NCBI RefSeq assembly: GCF_900108335.1
Contig: NZ_FNVT01000025.1
Span: 83,129-147,128 of the forward strand
Origin: Nonomuraea solani
GTDB taxonomy: Bacteria; Actinomycetota; Actinomycetes; Streptosporangiales; Streptosporangiaceae
Length of the DNA: 64,000 nucleotides
Direction of reading: 5' to 3'
Shown here: positions 17,464 to 27,300 of the stretch, in pieces
Layout: each line of letters opens with the position of its first letter
How positions within the stretch are numbered: position 1 is the stretch's first letter
Notes under the pieces: generated by a model
Databases searched by the model: none
Told to the model about the DNA's origin: nothing
Seen by the model: only the letters and a program-made list of their open reading frames with translations
Made by a program: the position numbers and the translations under genes

Positions 17464-19032
17464 ATGGCTCTCGACGTGCGAGAGGCCGTGCGGGCCGAGA
17501 CGCCCGCGCGGCCCCGCCGGCAGGTCACCACGGCGTTCGTGGTGAGCAGGATCGCGGTGCTCGCCGTGACGGCCGCGATCCTGCTCTACGCCGTGCCGCC
17601 GCTGGTCGCCACCGGCTCGTGGGTGGCGCTCGGCCTGCTGTGCGCGGCCGGCGCGGCCGTCGCCGGCCTCTACCTGACCCGGCGCTACATCCCGGCCAAG
17701 TATCTGGTTCCCGGCACCGTCTTCCTGATCGCCTTCCAGGCGTTCCCCGTCGTCTACACGGTCACCACGGCGTTCACGAACTTCGGCGACGGGCACCGCG
17801 GTGACAAGGCCGCCGCGATCACCGCCATCGAGACCGGCTCGGTACGGCAGGCGCCCGGCTCGCCCGAGTACGCCATGACCGTGGCGCTGCGCGGCGACGA
17901 GCTGGTGTTCCTGCTGGTCGACCCGGCCACCAAGCAGGTACGCCTGGGCACCGCCGACGGCCTGTCACCGCTGGCGGGCGCCCAGGTCGGCGTCACCGGC
18001 AAGGTGCTCCAGGCGCCCGGCCTGACCGTGCTCAAGGCCCCCGAGGCCGCCGCCCGCGGCCAGGCCATCGCCGCGCTGGCCGTGCCCACCGGCGACGGCG
18101 TGATCAAGGCGAACGGGCTCAGCAGGGCGGTCGAGGGCAAGGCGGCGCTGGTCTACGACGCCGGGTGCGACTGCGTGCGCGGCGACGGCGGCACCTGGCG
18201 GGCCGACGAGGGCCAGGGCTACTTCGTCAACACCAAGGGCGAGCACCTGGCGCAGGGCTGGCAGGTGACGGTCGGGTTCGACAACTTCACCCGCGTTCTG
18301 ACAAATCCCACTATTTCGGGTTATTTCGTGGGAGTGCTTGGCTGGAACCTCGTCTTCGCGCTGGTCTCCGCGCTCGGCACGTTCGCCCTCGGCATGGGCG
18401 TGGCGCTCGCGCTGCACCATCCGCGCATGCGCGGCACCCGGTTCTACCGGATCGCGCTGATCCTGCCGTACGCCATGCCGTCCTTCGCCATGCTGCTGGT
18501 CTGGCGCGACATGTTCAACCGCGACTTCGGCCTGATCAACCAGTTGCTCGGGGCCAACATCGACTGGATGGGCGAGCCCACGACCGCCCGGCTCGGCGTC
18601 ATCCTGGTCAACCTGTGGCTGGGCTTCCCGTACATGTTCCTCGTCACCACCGGCGCGCTGCAGGCCATCCCGCGCGAGCTGACCGAGGCCGCCGCCATCG
18701 ACGGGGCCACGCCGTGGCGGGCGTTCCGCGGGGTCACGCTGCCGCTGCTGCTGGTCGCGCTCACGCCGCTGCTGATCTCGTCGTTCGCGTTCAACTTCAA
18801 CAACTACAACGCCATCGCGCTCACCAGCGAGGGCGGGCCGTTCCCCGCGGACAGCCCGCAGGTGGGGGCCACCGACCTGCTCATCACGTACACGTTCCGG
18901 CTGGCCTTCGGGGCGGGCGGCGCGCAGTACGGGTTCGCGGCCGCCATCTCGGTGTTCATCTTCGCGATCGTGGCGCTCATCTCGGCCGTGGCGTTCCGGC
19001 GTACCCGCAAGCAGGAGGAGGTCTACGCGTGA
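17464..19032 (+). CDS. malF: Maltodextrin ABC transporter permease MalF
   Basis: A 522-residue permease. As in enterobacterial MalF it has extra N-terminal membrane segments (about 28-80 and 88-112) and a large extracytoplasmic loop (about 115-280, the P2-type domain contacting MalE), followed by six helices of the binding-protein-dependent transport domain. The EAA loop that docks the ATPase reads EAAAIDGATPWRAFRGVTLPL. ATG at 17464 lies 5 nt after the malE stop; an earlier in-frame ATG inside malE was rejected. The 3' end overlaps malG as GTGA. Confidence 0.92.
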   Translation: MALDVREAVRAETPARPRRQVTTAFVVSRIAVLAVTAAILLYAVPPLVATGSWVALGLLCAAGAAVAGLYLTRRYIPAKYLVPGTVFLIAFQAFPVVYTVTTAFTNFGDGHRGDKAAAITAIETGSVRQAPGSPEYAMTVALRGDELVFLLVDPATKQVRLGTADGLSPLAGAQVGVTGKVLQAPGLTVLKAPEAAARGQAIAALAVPTGDGVIKANGLSRAVEGKAALVYDAGCDCVRGDGGTWRADEGQGYFVNTKGEHLAQGWQVTVGFDNFTRVLTNPTISGYFVGVLGWNLVFALVSALGTFALGMGVALALHHPRMRGTRFYRIALILPYAMPSFAMLLVWRDMFNRDFGLINQLLGANIDWMGEPTTARLGVILVNLWLGFPYMFLVTTGALQAIPRELTEAAAIDGATPWRAFRGVTLPLLLVALTPLLISSFAFNFNNYNAIALTSEGGPFPADSPQVGATDLLITYTFRLAFGAGGAQYGFAAAISVFIFAIVALISAVAFRRTRKQEEVYA

Positions 19033-19868
19033 AACTCGCCCTCAGGCACGCGTTCGTGCTCGTCATGTGCGCGTTCGCGCTGTTCCCGATCCTGTTCGTG
19101 GTCTCCGCCGCGATCAACCCGATGGGCACGCTGGCCTCCACGGACCTGCTGCCGTCGGGCGCGAGCGCGGGCAACCTCGTCAACCTGCTGACCTCCGACA
19201 CCTACCCGTTCGGCCGCTGGTTCTTCAACTCGGTGTTCATCGCGCTGGCGGCCTCGTTCGCGAGCCTGCTGCTGTCGATGTTCGCCGCGTACGCCTTCAG
19301 CCGCATGCGCTTCGCCGGCCGCCGCGTCGGGCTGCTGGCGCTGTTGCTCATCCAGATGTTCCCGCAGTTCCTGGCCATCGTGACGATCTTCATGATCTTC
19401 ACCGAGGTGACCGAGCTCTACCCGGCCTTCGGGTTCAACACCGTGTGGGGCCTGCTGCTGCTCTACCTCGGCGGCGCGCTGGGCGTGAACACCTGGCTGA
19501 TGAAGGGCTTCCTCGACACCGTGCCGAAGGAGCTGGACGAGGCCGCCACCATGGACGGCGCCACGCACGCGCAGATCTTCTGGCGGGTCATCATGCCGCT
19601 GGTCACACCCATCCTCGCGGTCACCGCGCTGCTGGCCTTCATCGGCACGATGAGCGAGTTCCTCATGGCGAACGTGTTCCTGCGCGACCCCGAGAGCAAG
19701 ACCCTGGCCGTCGGCATGTACGGCATGATCGCCGGCGACAACCGCAACACGAACTTCGGCATGTTCGCCGCGGCCACGCTGCTCACCGCCATTCCCACGG
19801 TGGGTGTGTTCCTCTGGTTGCAGAAGTACATCGTCTCCGGCCTCACCGCCGGAGCTGTCAAGGGATGA
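19029..19868 (+). CDS. malG: Maltodextrin ABC transporter permease MalG
   Basis: A 279-residue permease with six predicted membrane segments and the EAA loop EAATMDGATHAQIFWRVIMPL region, which contacts the ATPase. Length and the C-terminal end (LQKYIVSGLTAGAVKG) match MalG proteins. GTG start overlaps the malF stop (GTGA) with GGAGG 9 nt upstream; its own stop overlaps the GH13 start (ATGA), so all four genes are translationally coupled. No ATPase gene is in this operon; the MsiK/MalK-type ATPase at 34185-35468 is the likely partner. Confidence 0.93.
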   Translation: MKLALRHAFVLVMCAFALFPILFVVSAAINPMGTLASTDLLPSGASAGNLVNLLTSDTYPFGRWFFNSVFIALAASFASLLLSMFAAYAFSRMRFAGRRVGLLALLLIQMFPQFLAIVTIFMIFTEVTELYPAFGFNTVWGLLLLYLGGALGVNTWLMKGFLDTVPKELDEAATMDGATHAQIFWRVIMPLVTPILAVTALLAFIGTMSEFLMANVFLRDPESKTLAVGMYGMIAGDNRNTNFGMFAAATLLTAIPTVGVFLWLQKYIVSGLTAGAVKG

Positions 19869-21655
19869 GGGCATTGCCGCGTTTCCTGGGGGAGCCGCAC
19901 CATGACGGCTCGGCACTGTACGTCTCCGACCAGCGGCCCGAGCTCGGCTCACGGGTGACGCTCTGGCTGCGCGCGCCGCTGGCCGCCGGCGTCACGGGCG
20001 TGCACGTGCGCGCCGTGCACGACGGCGAGCCGCGCTACTTCGAGGCGGCCGTGGACGCCGGGCGCCGGGACGCGGGCGGGTACGGCGGCACCGACACCTG
20101 GTGGCGGGCCGAGATCACCACGGTCAACCCCGTCACCCCGTACCGCTTCCTGCTGCGCACCGGCGGCGGCCAGGCGTGGCTGACCGCGGCCGGGCTCGTC
20201 GCGCACGACCTCACCGACGCGAGCGACTTCCGCCTGGTCTGCCACCAGGCGCCGCCGTCGTGGATGCCGGACGCGATCGTCTACCAGATCTTCCCCGACC
20301 GCTTCGACCGCTCCGGGCCCATGCCCGACCTGCCCGACTGGGCCATGCCCCGCGACTGGGACCGCGACCCGGTCATCCCCGGCGGCCCCGGCACCTCCCG
20401 CCAGTTCTACGGCGGCGACCTCGACGGCATCGTGCGGCGGCTCGACCACATCCAGAGCCTCGGCGCCGACACCGTCTACCTGACGCCGATCTTCCCCGCC
20501 CGCTCCAACCACCGCTACAACGCCTCGACGTTCGAGCACGTGGACCCGCTGCTCGGCGGCGACGCGGCCCTGCACCGCCTGTCGGACGCGCTGCACGGGC
20601 GCGGCATGCGGCTGCTCGGCGACATCACCACCAACCACTGCGGCGACACGCACGAATGGTTCACCGCCGCCGTCTCCGACGTGAACGCCGTCGAACGCGA
20701 AATGTTCCACTTCGACCCCGAGACCGGCGACTACGAGTCCTGGTGGGGCGTCAAGACGCTGCCCAAGCTCAACTGGCGCAGCGACCTCGTGCGCTCCAGC
20801 ATGCGGGCGGTGCTGAAGAAGTGGCTCGGCCCGCTCGACGGCTGGCGCGTGGACGTGGCCAACATGACCGCCAGGCGCGCGGGCGACGACCACAACCACG
20901 AGGTCGCCGCCCTGCTGCGGAGCGCGCTCGGCCCCGACGCCGCCTTCATCGCCGAGCACAACCACGACGCCTCGCTCGACCTCGACCGCGACGGCTGGCA
21001 CGGCACCATGAACTACGGCGGCTTCACCCGGCCCGTCTGGGCCTGGCTGCGCGGGCCTGACCTGGAGCTGGAGCACTTTCTCGGCGTTCCGGGGGGCGTG
21101 CCCGAGCGTGACGGCCTGGCCACGCTCGCCACGTTCAGGGCGTTCGGGTCGCGGATGTCGTGGCGCTCGCTCGTACACTCCTGGCAGTTGCTCGACTCGC
21201 ACGACTCGCCGCGCGTGCGCACCGTCACCGGCTCGCGCGAGCGCCACCTGCTCGCCCTGGGCCTGCAGGCCACGCTGCCGGGCACGCCCATGGTCTTCGC
21301 CGGCAGCGAGTACGGCCTGACCGGCGTGAACGGCGAGCACTCGCGCACCCCCATGCCCTGGAACCGGCCGCACGACCAGGACCTCGAAACGCTGGCCGGC
21401 TACCGGGAACTGCTCGGGCTGCGCCGGGCCGAGCCCGCGCTGCGCCACGGCGGGCTGCGCTGGCTGCACGCCGACGCCGACTGCCTGGTGTTCGCGCGCG
21501 AGACGTACGAGGAGACGATCCTCGTGTGCGCACGCCGCGCGCCCGGCACCCCGCTGGCCATCGGCACGCACGCCACCGGCGTATACCACGCCGAGGATGG
21601 CGACGTCATCCCGAGTGACGGACCTTCGTTCCGTGTCTGGCGCCTCACACGCTGA
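19865..21655 (+). CDS. GH13 cyclomaltodextrinase/neopullulanase-like glycosidase
   Basis: A 596-residue intracellular enzyme. Residues about 1-120 form an N-terminal beta-sandwich of CBM34 type (TLWLRAPLAAGVTGVHVR, WWRAEITTVNPVTPYRFLL), and the catalytic barrel starts at PDAIVYQIFPDRF. Catalytic residues: D330 in GWRVDVANM, E364 in FIAEHNHD and D447 in LLDSHDSPR. Family members open cyclodextrins and cut maltodextrins or pullulan inside the cell. No signal peptide. As the last gene of malEFG it would degrade the imported oligosaccharides to substrates for the alpha-glucosidases. Confidence 0.9.
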   Translation: MRALPRFLGEPHHDGSALYVSDQRPELGSRVTLWLRAPLAAGVTGVHVRAVHDGEPRYFEAAVDAGRRDAGGYGGTDTWWRAEITTVNPVTPYRFLLRTGGGQAWLTAAGLVAHDLTDASDFRLVCHQAPPSWMPDAIVYQIFPDRFDRSGPMPDLPDWAMPRDWDRDPVIPGGPGTSRQFYGGDLDGIVRRLDHIQSLGADTVYLTPIFPARSNHRYNASTFEHVDPLLGGDAALHRLSDALHGRGMRLLGDITTNHCGDTHEWFTAAVSDVNAVEREMFHFDPETGDYESWWGVKTLPKLNWRSDLVRSSMRAVLKKWLGPLDGWRVDVANMTARRAGDDHNHEVAALLRSALGPDAAFIAEHNHDASLDLDRDGWHGTMNYGGFTRPVWAWLRGPDLELEHFLGVPGGVPERDGLATLATFRAFGSRMSWRSLVHSWQLLDSHDSPRVRTVTGSRERHLLALGLQATLPGTPMVFAGSEYGLTGVNGEHSRTPMPWNRPHDQDLETLAGYRELLGLRRAEPALRHGGLRWLHADADCLVFARETYEETILVCARRAPGTPLAIGTHATGVYHAEDGDVIPSDGPSFRVWRLTR

Positions 21656-21712
21656 TCACGCTACCGTGGCCCTGCCCTTATTCAGATTTCAACTTGATAG
21701 TGGTGTGCCCGT

Positions 21713-22966
21713 ATGAGGTTGCTGTCCGTGGCCGTCGTGGCCTCGCTCCTGCCCGTCATGCCGTCCGCCGCCTTCGCTCAGGCGGGCACCACCTATTACG
21801 TCGACTCGAAGGCGGGTGACGACGCCAAGGCCGGCACCAGCGCCGCCACCGCCTGGAAGTCGCTCGACAACGTCAACGCCGCCGAGTTCAAGCCGGGCGA
21901 CACCATCAGCTTCAAACGCGGCAGCGGCTTCACCGGCCCGCTCACGCTGGCGGCCAAGGGCACCGCCGCCCGGCCCATCGTCGTCCAGGCGTACGGCACC
22001 GGCCCGCTCGCCAAGATCAGCGGCGGCGAGAACGACTGCGTGGTCGTCAACGGCGACCACTGGCGCATCGGCGGCCTGCGCGCCTCCGGCTGCCGCTGGT
22101 CCGGGTTCGAGGTCGGCGGCGACTCCAACGAGCTGATCGGCGTGGAGGCCGACCGCAACATCGCGGGCGTCCACGTCACGCCGTCCGGCTCGCGCAACAC
22201 CATCCGCGACAGCGTCCTGACCGACAACGCCCGGATGAGCGTCAACGACGACGGCGGCGACAACGACTCCGGCGCCTTCGGCGTGCTCCTCAACGGCGAC
22301 GACAACGTGGTGACCGGCAACACCATCAGCGGCAGCTTCGCCAGGAGCGAGGACTACGGCACCGACGGGGCCGCCGTCGAGATCTTCGGCGGCGACCGCA
22401 ACCGCGTCACCCACAACACCTCCAGGAACAACGAGACGTTCAGCGAGCTCGGTGCCAAGAAGGGCACCACCGCCACCGGCAACGTCTTCGCCTTCAACGT
22501 CGTCACCTCCTCGCGCAGCCGCGGCTCCTTCCTCATCACCCGCGGCTCCCGCCACATCGTCGGCCCGGTCAAGGGCACGATCGCGGTGCACAACTCGGTC
22601 TACCTGCCGGCCCGCGACACCATCGGCTGGTCCTGCCATGACGGCTGCTCGCCGTCGATCCTGAAGCTGCGCAACAACGTGATCCTGGTGGGCGGGGAGT
22701 CCGGCTGGGAGGACGGCAAGGGCGCCGACGAGGCCGGCAGCGTCTACTTGGGCCGCAAGGCCAGGTTCAAGCTGGGGCCGAAGTCCGTCATGGCCGACCC
22801 GAAGTTCGTCTCCCGTACGGACCTGCGCCTGCGCCCCGGCTCCCCGGCCCTCGGGCGCGGCGTGGGCCTGGCACCCCACTGGTACGGCGGCAAGGCGTTC
22901 GGCAAGGACATCACCGGCAAGCCCCTGCCCGCCTCCGCCCCTGACGCGGGCGCTTACCAGCACTGA
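21713..22966 (+). CDS. Secreted right-handed parallel beta-helix protein
   Basis: A 417-residue exported protein: signal peptide MRLLSVAVVASLLPVMPSA with a cleavage site near AFA-Q. The body shows beta-helix rungs of the pectate lyase/parallel beta-helix type: TTYYVDSKAGDDAKAGTS at the start, then repeated GxxNxIxxN turns (DSNELIGVEADRN, SRNTIRDSVLTDN, DDNVVTGNTIS, DRNRVTHNTSRNN). The C-terminal DPKFV, LRLRPGSPALGRG and APDAGAYQH motifs are typical of the choice-of-anchor beta-helix group. It may bind or cleave a polysaccharide, but no catalytic site can be named. It stands downstream of the maltodextrin operon with its own short leader. Confidence 0.82.
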   Translation: MRLLSVAVVASLLPVMPSAAFAQAGTTYYVDSKAGDDAKAGTSAATAWKSLDNVNAAEFKPGDTISFKRGSGFTGPLTLAAKGTAARPIVVQAYGTGPLAKISGGENDCVVVNGDHWRIGGLRASGCRWSGFEVGGDSNELIGVEADRNIAGVHVTPSGSRNTIRDSVLTDNARMSVNDDGGDNDSGAFGVLLNGDDNVVTGNTISGSFARSEDYGTDGAAVEIFGGDRNRVTHNTSRNNETFSELGAKKGTTATGNVFAFNVVTSSRSRGSFLITRGSRHIVGPVKGTIAVHNSVYLPARDTIGWSCHDGCSPSILKLRNNVILVGGESGWEDGKGADEAGSVYLGRKARFKLGPKSVMADPKFVSRTDLRLRPGSPALGRGVGLAPHWYGGKAFGKDITGKPLPASAPDAGAYQH

Positions 22967-22984
22967 CCCCGCCGCGCCGTTAGA

Positions 22985-23293
22985 GTGAACGGCGTGCTTG
23001 AAGATCTCCGCAAGCCGCTGGTGCGGCAGCTCGCCGAGTCCGACGCCCCCCGGCACTACTGGCACATGGGTGACGAGGACGGCCGGGCCTGGTTGTTCGA
23101 GAGTGTCGAGGGTGACGGCGAGCACTGGGCGGTCCGGCAGGTCGAGGTGGGCGCCGACCGGGCCGCGCGGCGCTACTGGTGGCGGCATCTGCAGGACGAG
23201 CGCGGGTTCCTGTCCGACCAGGCGCTGGAGATCTGGGAGCTGACCGAGATCACGCAGGTGGCGTTCGAGGCCGTCTGGGAGGCGGCCGACTGA
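22985..23293 (+). CDS. Small conserved hypothetical protein (DUF6881-like)
   Basis: A 102-residue soluble acidic protein. The pattern YWHMGDEDGRAWLFESV, then HWAVRQVEV and the C-terminal ITQVAFEAVWEAA resembles DUF6881-type proteins, in which a short beta domain ends in a FExVW helix; this is recognition by pattern only. The start may be GTG 22985 or GTG 22994. The function is unknown, and its neighbours do not suggest one. It lies 18 nt after the beta-helix gene. Confidence 0.6.
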   Translation: MNGVLEDLRKPLVRQLAESDAPRHYWHMGDEDGRAWLFESVEGDGEHWAVRQVEVGADRAARRYWWRHLQDERGFLSDQALEIWELTEITQVAFEAVWEAAD

Positions 23294-23381
23294 GCCGCGG
23301 GCTCCGTACGGCTCGGTCATGTCGACATCGGGGAGGGCCGATCGACGCGTAGGTGACAGGAGCTCGTGAGAGGAGCAGATC

Positions 23382-23783
23382 GTGGACTGGAAGCTCGAAG
23401 TGGTCCCGATACCGGTGGCCGACGTGGAGAAGGCGAAGGAGTTCTACAGCGAGAGGCTCGGTTTCGTCGTGGACCATGACACCCGGATCAGCCCCGGCGT
23501 ACGCGTCGTGCAGCTCACCCCGCGCGGATCCGCCTGCTCGGTCGTCATCGGCGCGGCCACCGGCACCGCCCCCGGCGCCGTCCAGGGGCTGCAGCTCGTG
23601 GTGACCGACATCGACGCCGCCCGGGACGAGCTGGCCGGGCGCGGCGTCGAGGTGAGCGACGTCAAGCACTACGCGAAGGACGGCACCCTGGCCGAGGGCA
23701 AGGGCGGCGAGTGGAACGCGTTCGTCTTCTTCAACGATCTCGACGGCAACGGCTGGATCCTGCAGGAGGGCCCTAGCCGGTGA
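23382..23783 (+). CDS. VOC (glyoxalase/bleomycin-resistance) family protein
   Basis: A 133-residue protein with two beta-alpha-beta-beta-beta units of the vicinal oxygen chelate fold: VPIPVADVEKAKEFYSERLGF and LQLVVTDIDAARDELAGRGV, ending FFNDLDGNGWILQE with a typical final Glu. Many close relatives are annotated as glyoxalases, but substrate and metal use cannot be told from sequence. GTG start at 23382 with GAGGAG 7 nt upstream. The 3' end overlaps the convergent tetR gene by 11 bp. Confidence 0.88.
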   Translation: MDWKLEVVPIPVADVEKAKEFYSERLGFVVDHDTRISPGVRVVQLTPRGSACSVVIGAATGTAPGAVQGLQLVVTDIDAARDELAGRGVEVSDVKHYAKDGTLAEGKGGEWNAFVFFNDLDGNGWILQEGPSR

Positions 23784-24336
23784 GGCCCGCCAGGCCGTGG
23801 GTGATCAGGCGGATGGCCGTGTCGAAGTTCCGGGCGATCTCCTCGGGGTCGCTCGGCAGGTGCCCCTGCGTCTCGGCGATGATGAAGCCCAGGACGAACG
23901 CGTGCAGCACGTCACTCGTCCGCCGCAGCTCCGGCTCCGGCACCCCCGCCAGGCGCAGGATGCGGTAGAGGGTCTGCCAGATCACCAGATTCCGGTCCGC
24001 CGTGCTCTCCGGATGGTTGAGGAGGTAGCTCCACAGGGCCGGATGCTCCACGGCGTGCCGGTGGTAGGCCAGCGCCAAGGCCCTGACCTGCTCCGGCCAG
24101 GGCGCGCCGTCGTCCGGCGGCAGGGTCATGCGCTGGGCCGCCGTGGAGCAGATGATCCCGATCAGCGCGTCTTTGTTCTTCACGTGGTGATAGAGCGACA
24201 TCGGGTTGACGTCGAGCTCCGCCGCCAGCTTGCGCATGGACAGCGCCTCGACGCCACCTGTGTCCACCAGGCGCAACGCCGTGGAGCTGATCTCTTCGAG
24301 GCTCAGGGGAGAGCCTCTTCGCGCACTGACTGCCAT
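23773..24336 (-). CDS. TetR-family repressor divergent to the P450 gene
   Basis: A 187-residue regulator: N-terminal TetR helix-turn-helix (about 8-55; SLEEISSTALRLVDTGG, SMRKLAAELDVNPMSLYHHVKNKDALI) and an all-helical ligand-binding domain of the TetR_C type (RALALAYHRHAVEHPALWSYLL). The ATG at 24336 overlaps the first arm of the palindromic operator at 24333-24371, so the repressor most likely controls its own gene and the divergent P450-reductase gene, as BM3R1/FatR-like repressors do for CYP102 genes. The frame continues open far upstream through the P450 antisense strand, but homology begins at MAVSARRGSPLS. Confidence 0.92.
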   Translation of the reverse strand: MAVSARRGSPLSLEEISSTALRLVDTGGVEALSMRKLAAELDVNPMSLYHHVKNKDALIGIICSTAAQRMTLPPDDGAPWPEQVRALALAYHRHAVEHPALWSYLLNHPESTADRNLVIWQTLYRILRLAGVPEPELRRTSDVLHAFVLGFIIAETQGHLPSDPEEIARNFDTAIRLITHGLAGLTG

Positions 24337-24371
24337 ACACCGTATGATAGCGTCATCCATACGGTGTATGG
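24333..24371. promoter_or_regulatory. Paired palindromic TetR operators
   Basis: CCATACACCGTATG (24333-24346) and its exact reverse complement CATACGGTGTATGG (24358-24371) are separated by 11 bp. Each arm is itself a CATAC-N3-GTATG palindrome, so two TetR dimers could bind with centres 25 bp apart. The left arm covers the tetR start codon; the right arm ends 19 bp before the P450 start. Simultaneous repression of both genes is the simplest reading. Confidence 0.8.
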
Positions 24372-24390
24372 CTATGGAAGGGAGCACCCC

Positions 24391-27300
24391 ATGAAACGGA
24401 TCCCCGCCCCGCAGGGCCTGCCGATCCTCGGCAACACGCTGCAGATCCCGGCGCACGCGCCGATCGAGCACTTCGCGGAGGTGGCCGCGCGTTACCCGGA
24501 CGGCATCTTCCAGTTGGAGATCGTCGGGCGCCGGGTCGTGCTGGTGTACGACCCCGACATGGCCGCCGAGGTCTGCGACGAGAGCCGGTTCGTCAAGCGG
24601 ATCAACCCGCCGCTGGCGATCGTGCGCGACTTCGCCGGCGACGGCCTGTTCACGGCCCGGCCGGACGAGCCCGTGTGGGGCCAGGCGCACCGCATCCTGA
24701 TGCCGGCCTTCAGCCAGCGCTCGATGAAGGCGTACTATCCGCAGTTCCTGGAGGTCGCCGACCAGCTCGTCGAGTCGTGGGCGGGCCGCCAGGGGGACGA
24801 CCTGCCCGTCGCCGACGACATGACCCGGCTGACCCTGGACACGATCTCGCTGACCGGCTTCGGCTACCGGTTCAACTCCTTCGACCACCCCGAGCTGCAC
24901 CCGTTCCTGCGGGCCATGGGCGGCGCGCTGACCGAGGCCATGCTGCGCAACCAGCAGCTTCCCCTCGTCACGAAGCTGCGGCGCCGGCAGGAGGAGGACT
25001 ACCGGCGCGACATCGCCACCATGCAGGACCTCGTCGACGACGTGATCAAACGGCGCCGCGCCGAGGGCGGCGGCGGCACGAAAGACCTGCTCGGCCTGAT
25101 GCTGGAGGCCAGCGACCCGCAGACCGGCGGCCGCCTGTCCGACGAGAACATCCGCAACCAGGTCCTCACCTTCCTCATCGCCGGCCACGAGACCACCAGC
25201 GGCCTGCTCTCCTTCGCGCTGTACAACCTGCTGCGCGAGCCGCACACCCTGGCACGCGCGTACGAGGAGGTGGACCGGCTGCTGCCGGGCGACGAGCCGC
25301 CCACGTACGAGCAGATCATGAAGCTGGACGTCATCCCGCGCATCCTCGAGGAGACGCTGCGGCTCTGGTCGCCGATCCCGGCCTTCTCCGTGAACGCCAT
25401 CGAGGACACCGTGCTCGGCGGCGAATACCTCATCCCGAAGGACCAGCCCGTTGTGGTGCTGCTGCCGAGGCTGCACCTCAGCCCCAAGGCGTGGGAGCGG
25501 CCGGAGGAGTTCGACATCGATCGCTGGCTGCCGGAGAACAAGAAGGACCACCACCCCGGCGCGTACAAGCCGTTCGGCAACGGCGAGCGGGCCTGCATCG
25601 GCCGCCAGTTCGCGCTCACCGAGGCCAGGCTCGCGCTCGCGATGATCCTGCGGCGCTTCGCGCTGTCGGACCCGAGCGTCTACCGGATGAAGATCAAGCA
25701 GATGCTGACGATCAAGCCGGACGGCTTCACGCTCCGGGTCCGCGAGCGGCGCGCGCACGAGCGGGCCGCGGTGGTGCCGCAGCAGGCCGAGGAGAGCGCG
25801 CAGCAGGAGATCGCCGTCACCGGCGTCCCGCTCACGGTCGCGTACGGCTCCAACCTCGGCACCAGCGCCGACATCGCCGAGCGGCTGGCCGAGCGGGCCG
25901 GCCGGTCGGGCTTCGCCACCACGCTGACCACGCTCGACGAGCTGACCCCGCCGGCCGAGGGCCTGCTCGTCGTGGTCGCCTCCTCCTACAACGGCAAGGC
26001 CCCCGACAACGCCCAGCGCTTCGACGCCCTGGAGGCCCTGCCCGACCTGTCAGGGGTACGGCTGGCCGTGCTGGGCTGCGGGAACACGCAGTGGCCGACG
26101 TACCAGGAGTTTCCGCGGCGCGCGTACGAGAAGCTCACGGCCGCCGGAGCGGTGCCGCTGGTCGAGCGCGGCGAGGCCGACACGGACGGCGACTTCGACG
26201 GCGACGTGACCGCGTGGACGGCGCGCCTGTGGGCGGCGCTGGCCGAGGAGTACAGCGCCACGGCCGACGGCGTCGGGCCGCGTTACGAGATGGAGGTGCT
26301 CACCGAGTCCGAGGTGCGGCCCTCGGTCGTCTCCGAGCGGGCCGTCCCGCTGACCGTCGTCGCCAACGAGGAGCTGACCGGCGACCCCGAGGGCCTCTGG
26401 GACTTCTCGATGGAGGCGCCCCGGCCGGGCGTGCGCTCGATCGTGGCCAGGCTGCCCGAAGGCGTCACGTACACGGCCGGCGACCACGTGGCCGTCTTCG
26501 CCAAGAACGACCCCGAGCTGGTCGAGTGGGCGCTGCGCTGCCTGCGCGTCCCTCGCGACCAGGTCGTACGGCTGCGCGCCGCCGGCGCCACCCACCTGCC
26601 CATGGACACGCCGGTTACGGCCGGTCTCCTGCTGACCGACTTCGCCGAGCTGCAGGAGGTGGCCACCAGGTCCGACCTGGAGGCGCTGGCCGCGCACACG
26701 GCCTGCCCGTGGACGACGGGCCAGCTCGCCGAGCTGACCGCGAACTACGCCGACGAGATCCTCGCCAAGCGCGTCTCCCCGCTGGCGCTGCTCGAACGCT
26801 TCCCGGCGATCGAGCTGCCGCTGCCGGTGTTCCTGGAGATGGCCGGGCCGATCAAGCCGCGCTACTACTCCGTCTCCTCCTCGCCGCTGGCCGATCCGGG
26901 CCTGGTCCGGCTCACCGTCGGCCTCGTCGAGGGCCCCGCCTGGTCCGGCACGGGCACCTACCAGGGCATGTGCTCGGCGTACCTGGCCGGCCTGCGGGAG
27001 GGCGAGGTGTTCTACGGGTACGTCCGGGTGCCCGCCCCGCCGTTCCGGCTGCCGGCCGACCCCTCCACCCCGGTGATCCTCGTCGGCCCCGGCACCGGCT
27101 TCGCGCCGCTGCGCGGCTTCCTGGAGGAGCGCGCGCTGTCCGGCGCGACCGGGCGCGCCGAGGTGTTCGTCGGGTGCCGCCACCCTGAGCACGACCTGCT
27201 GTACGGCGCCGAGGTGGCCGGGTGGGGCGCGGCCGATGGGGTGAACGTGCACTACGCGTACTCGGCTGTGGCCGGGCACCCGTACCGGTTCGTCCAGGAC

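Noticed and set aside
24337..25758. Long open extension of the tetR frame into the P450 gene region
   Set aside because: The frame is open only because stops are rare in GC-rich antisense DNA; TetR homology starts at the ATG at 24336.
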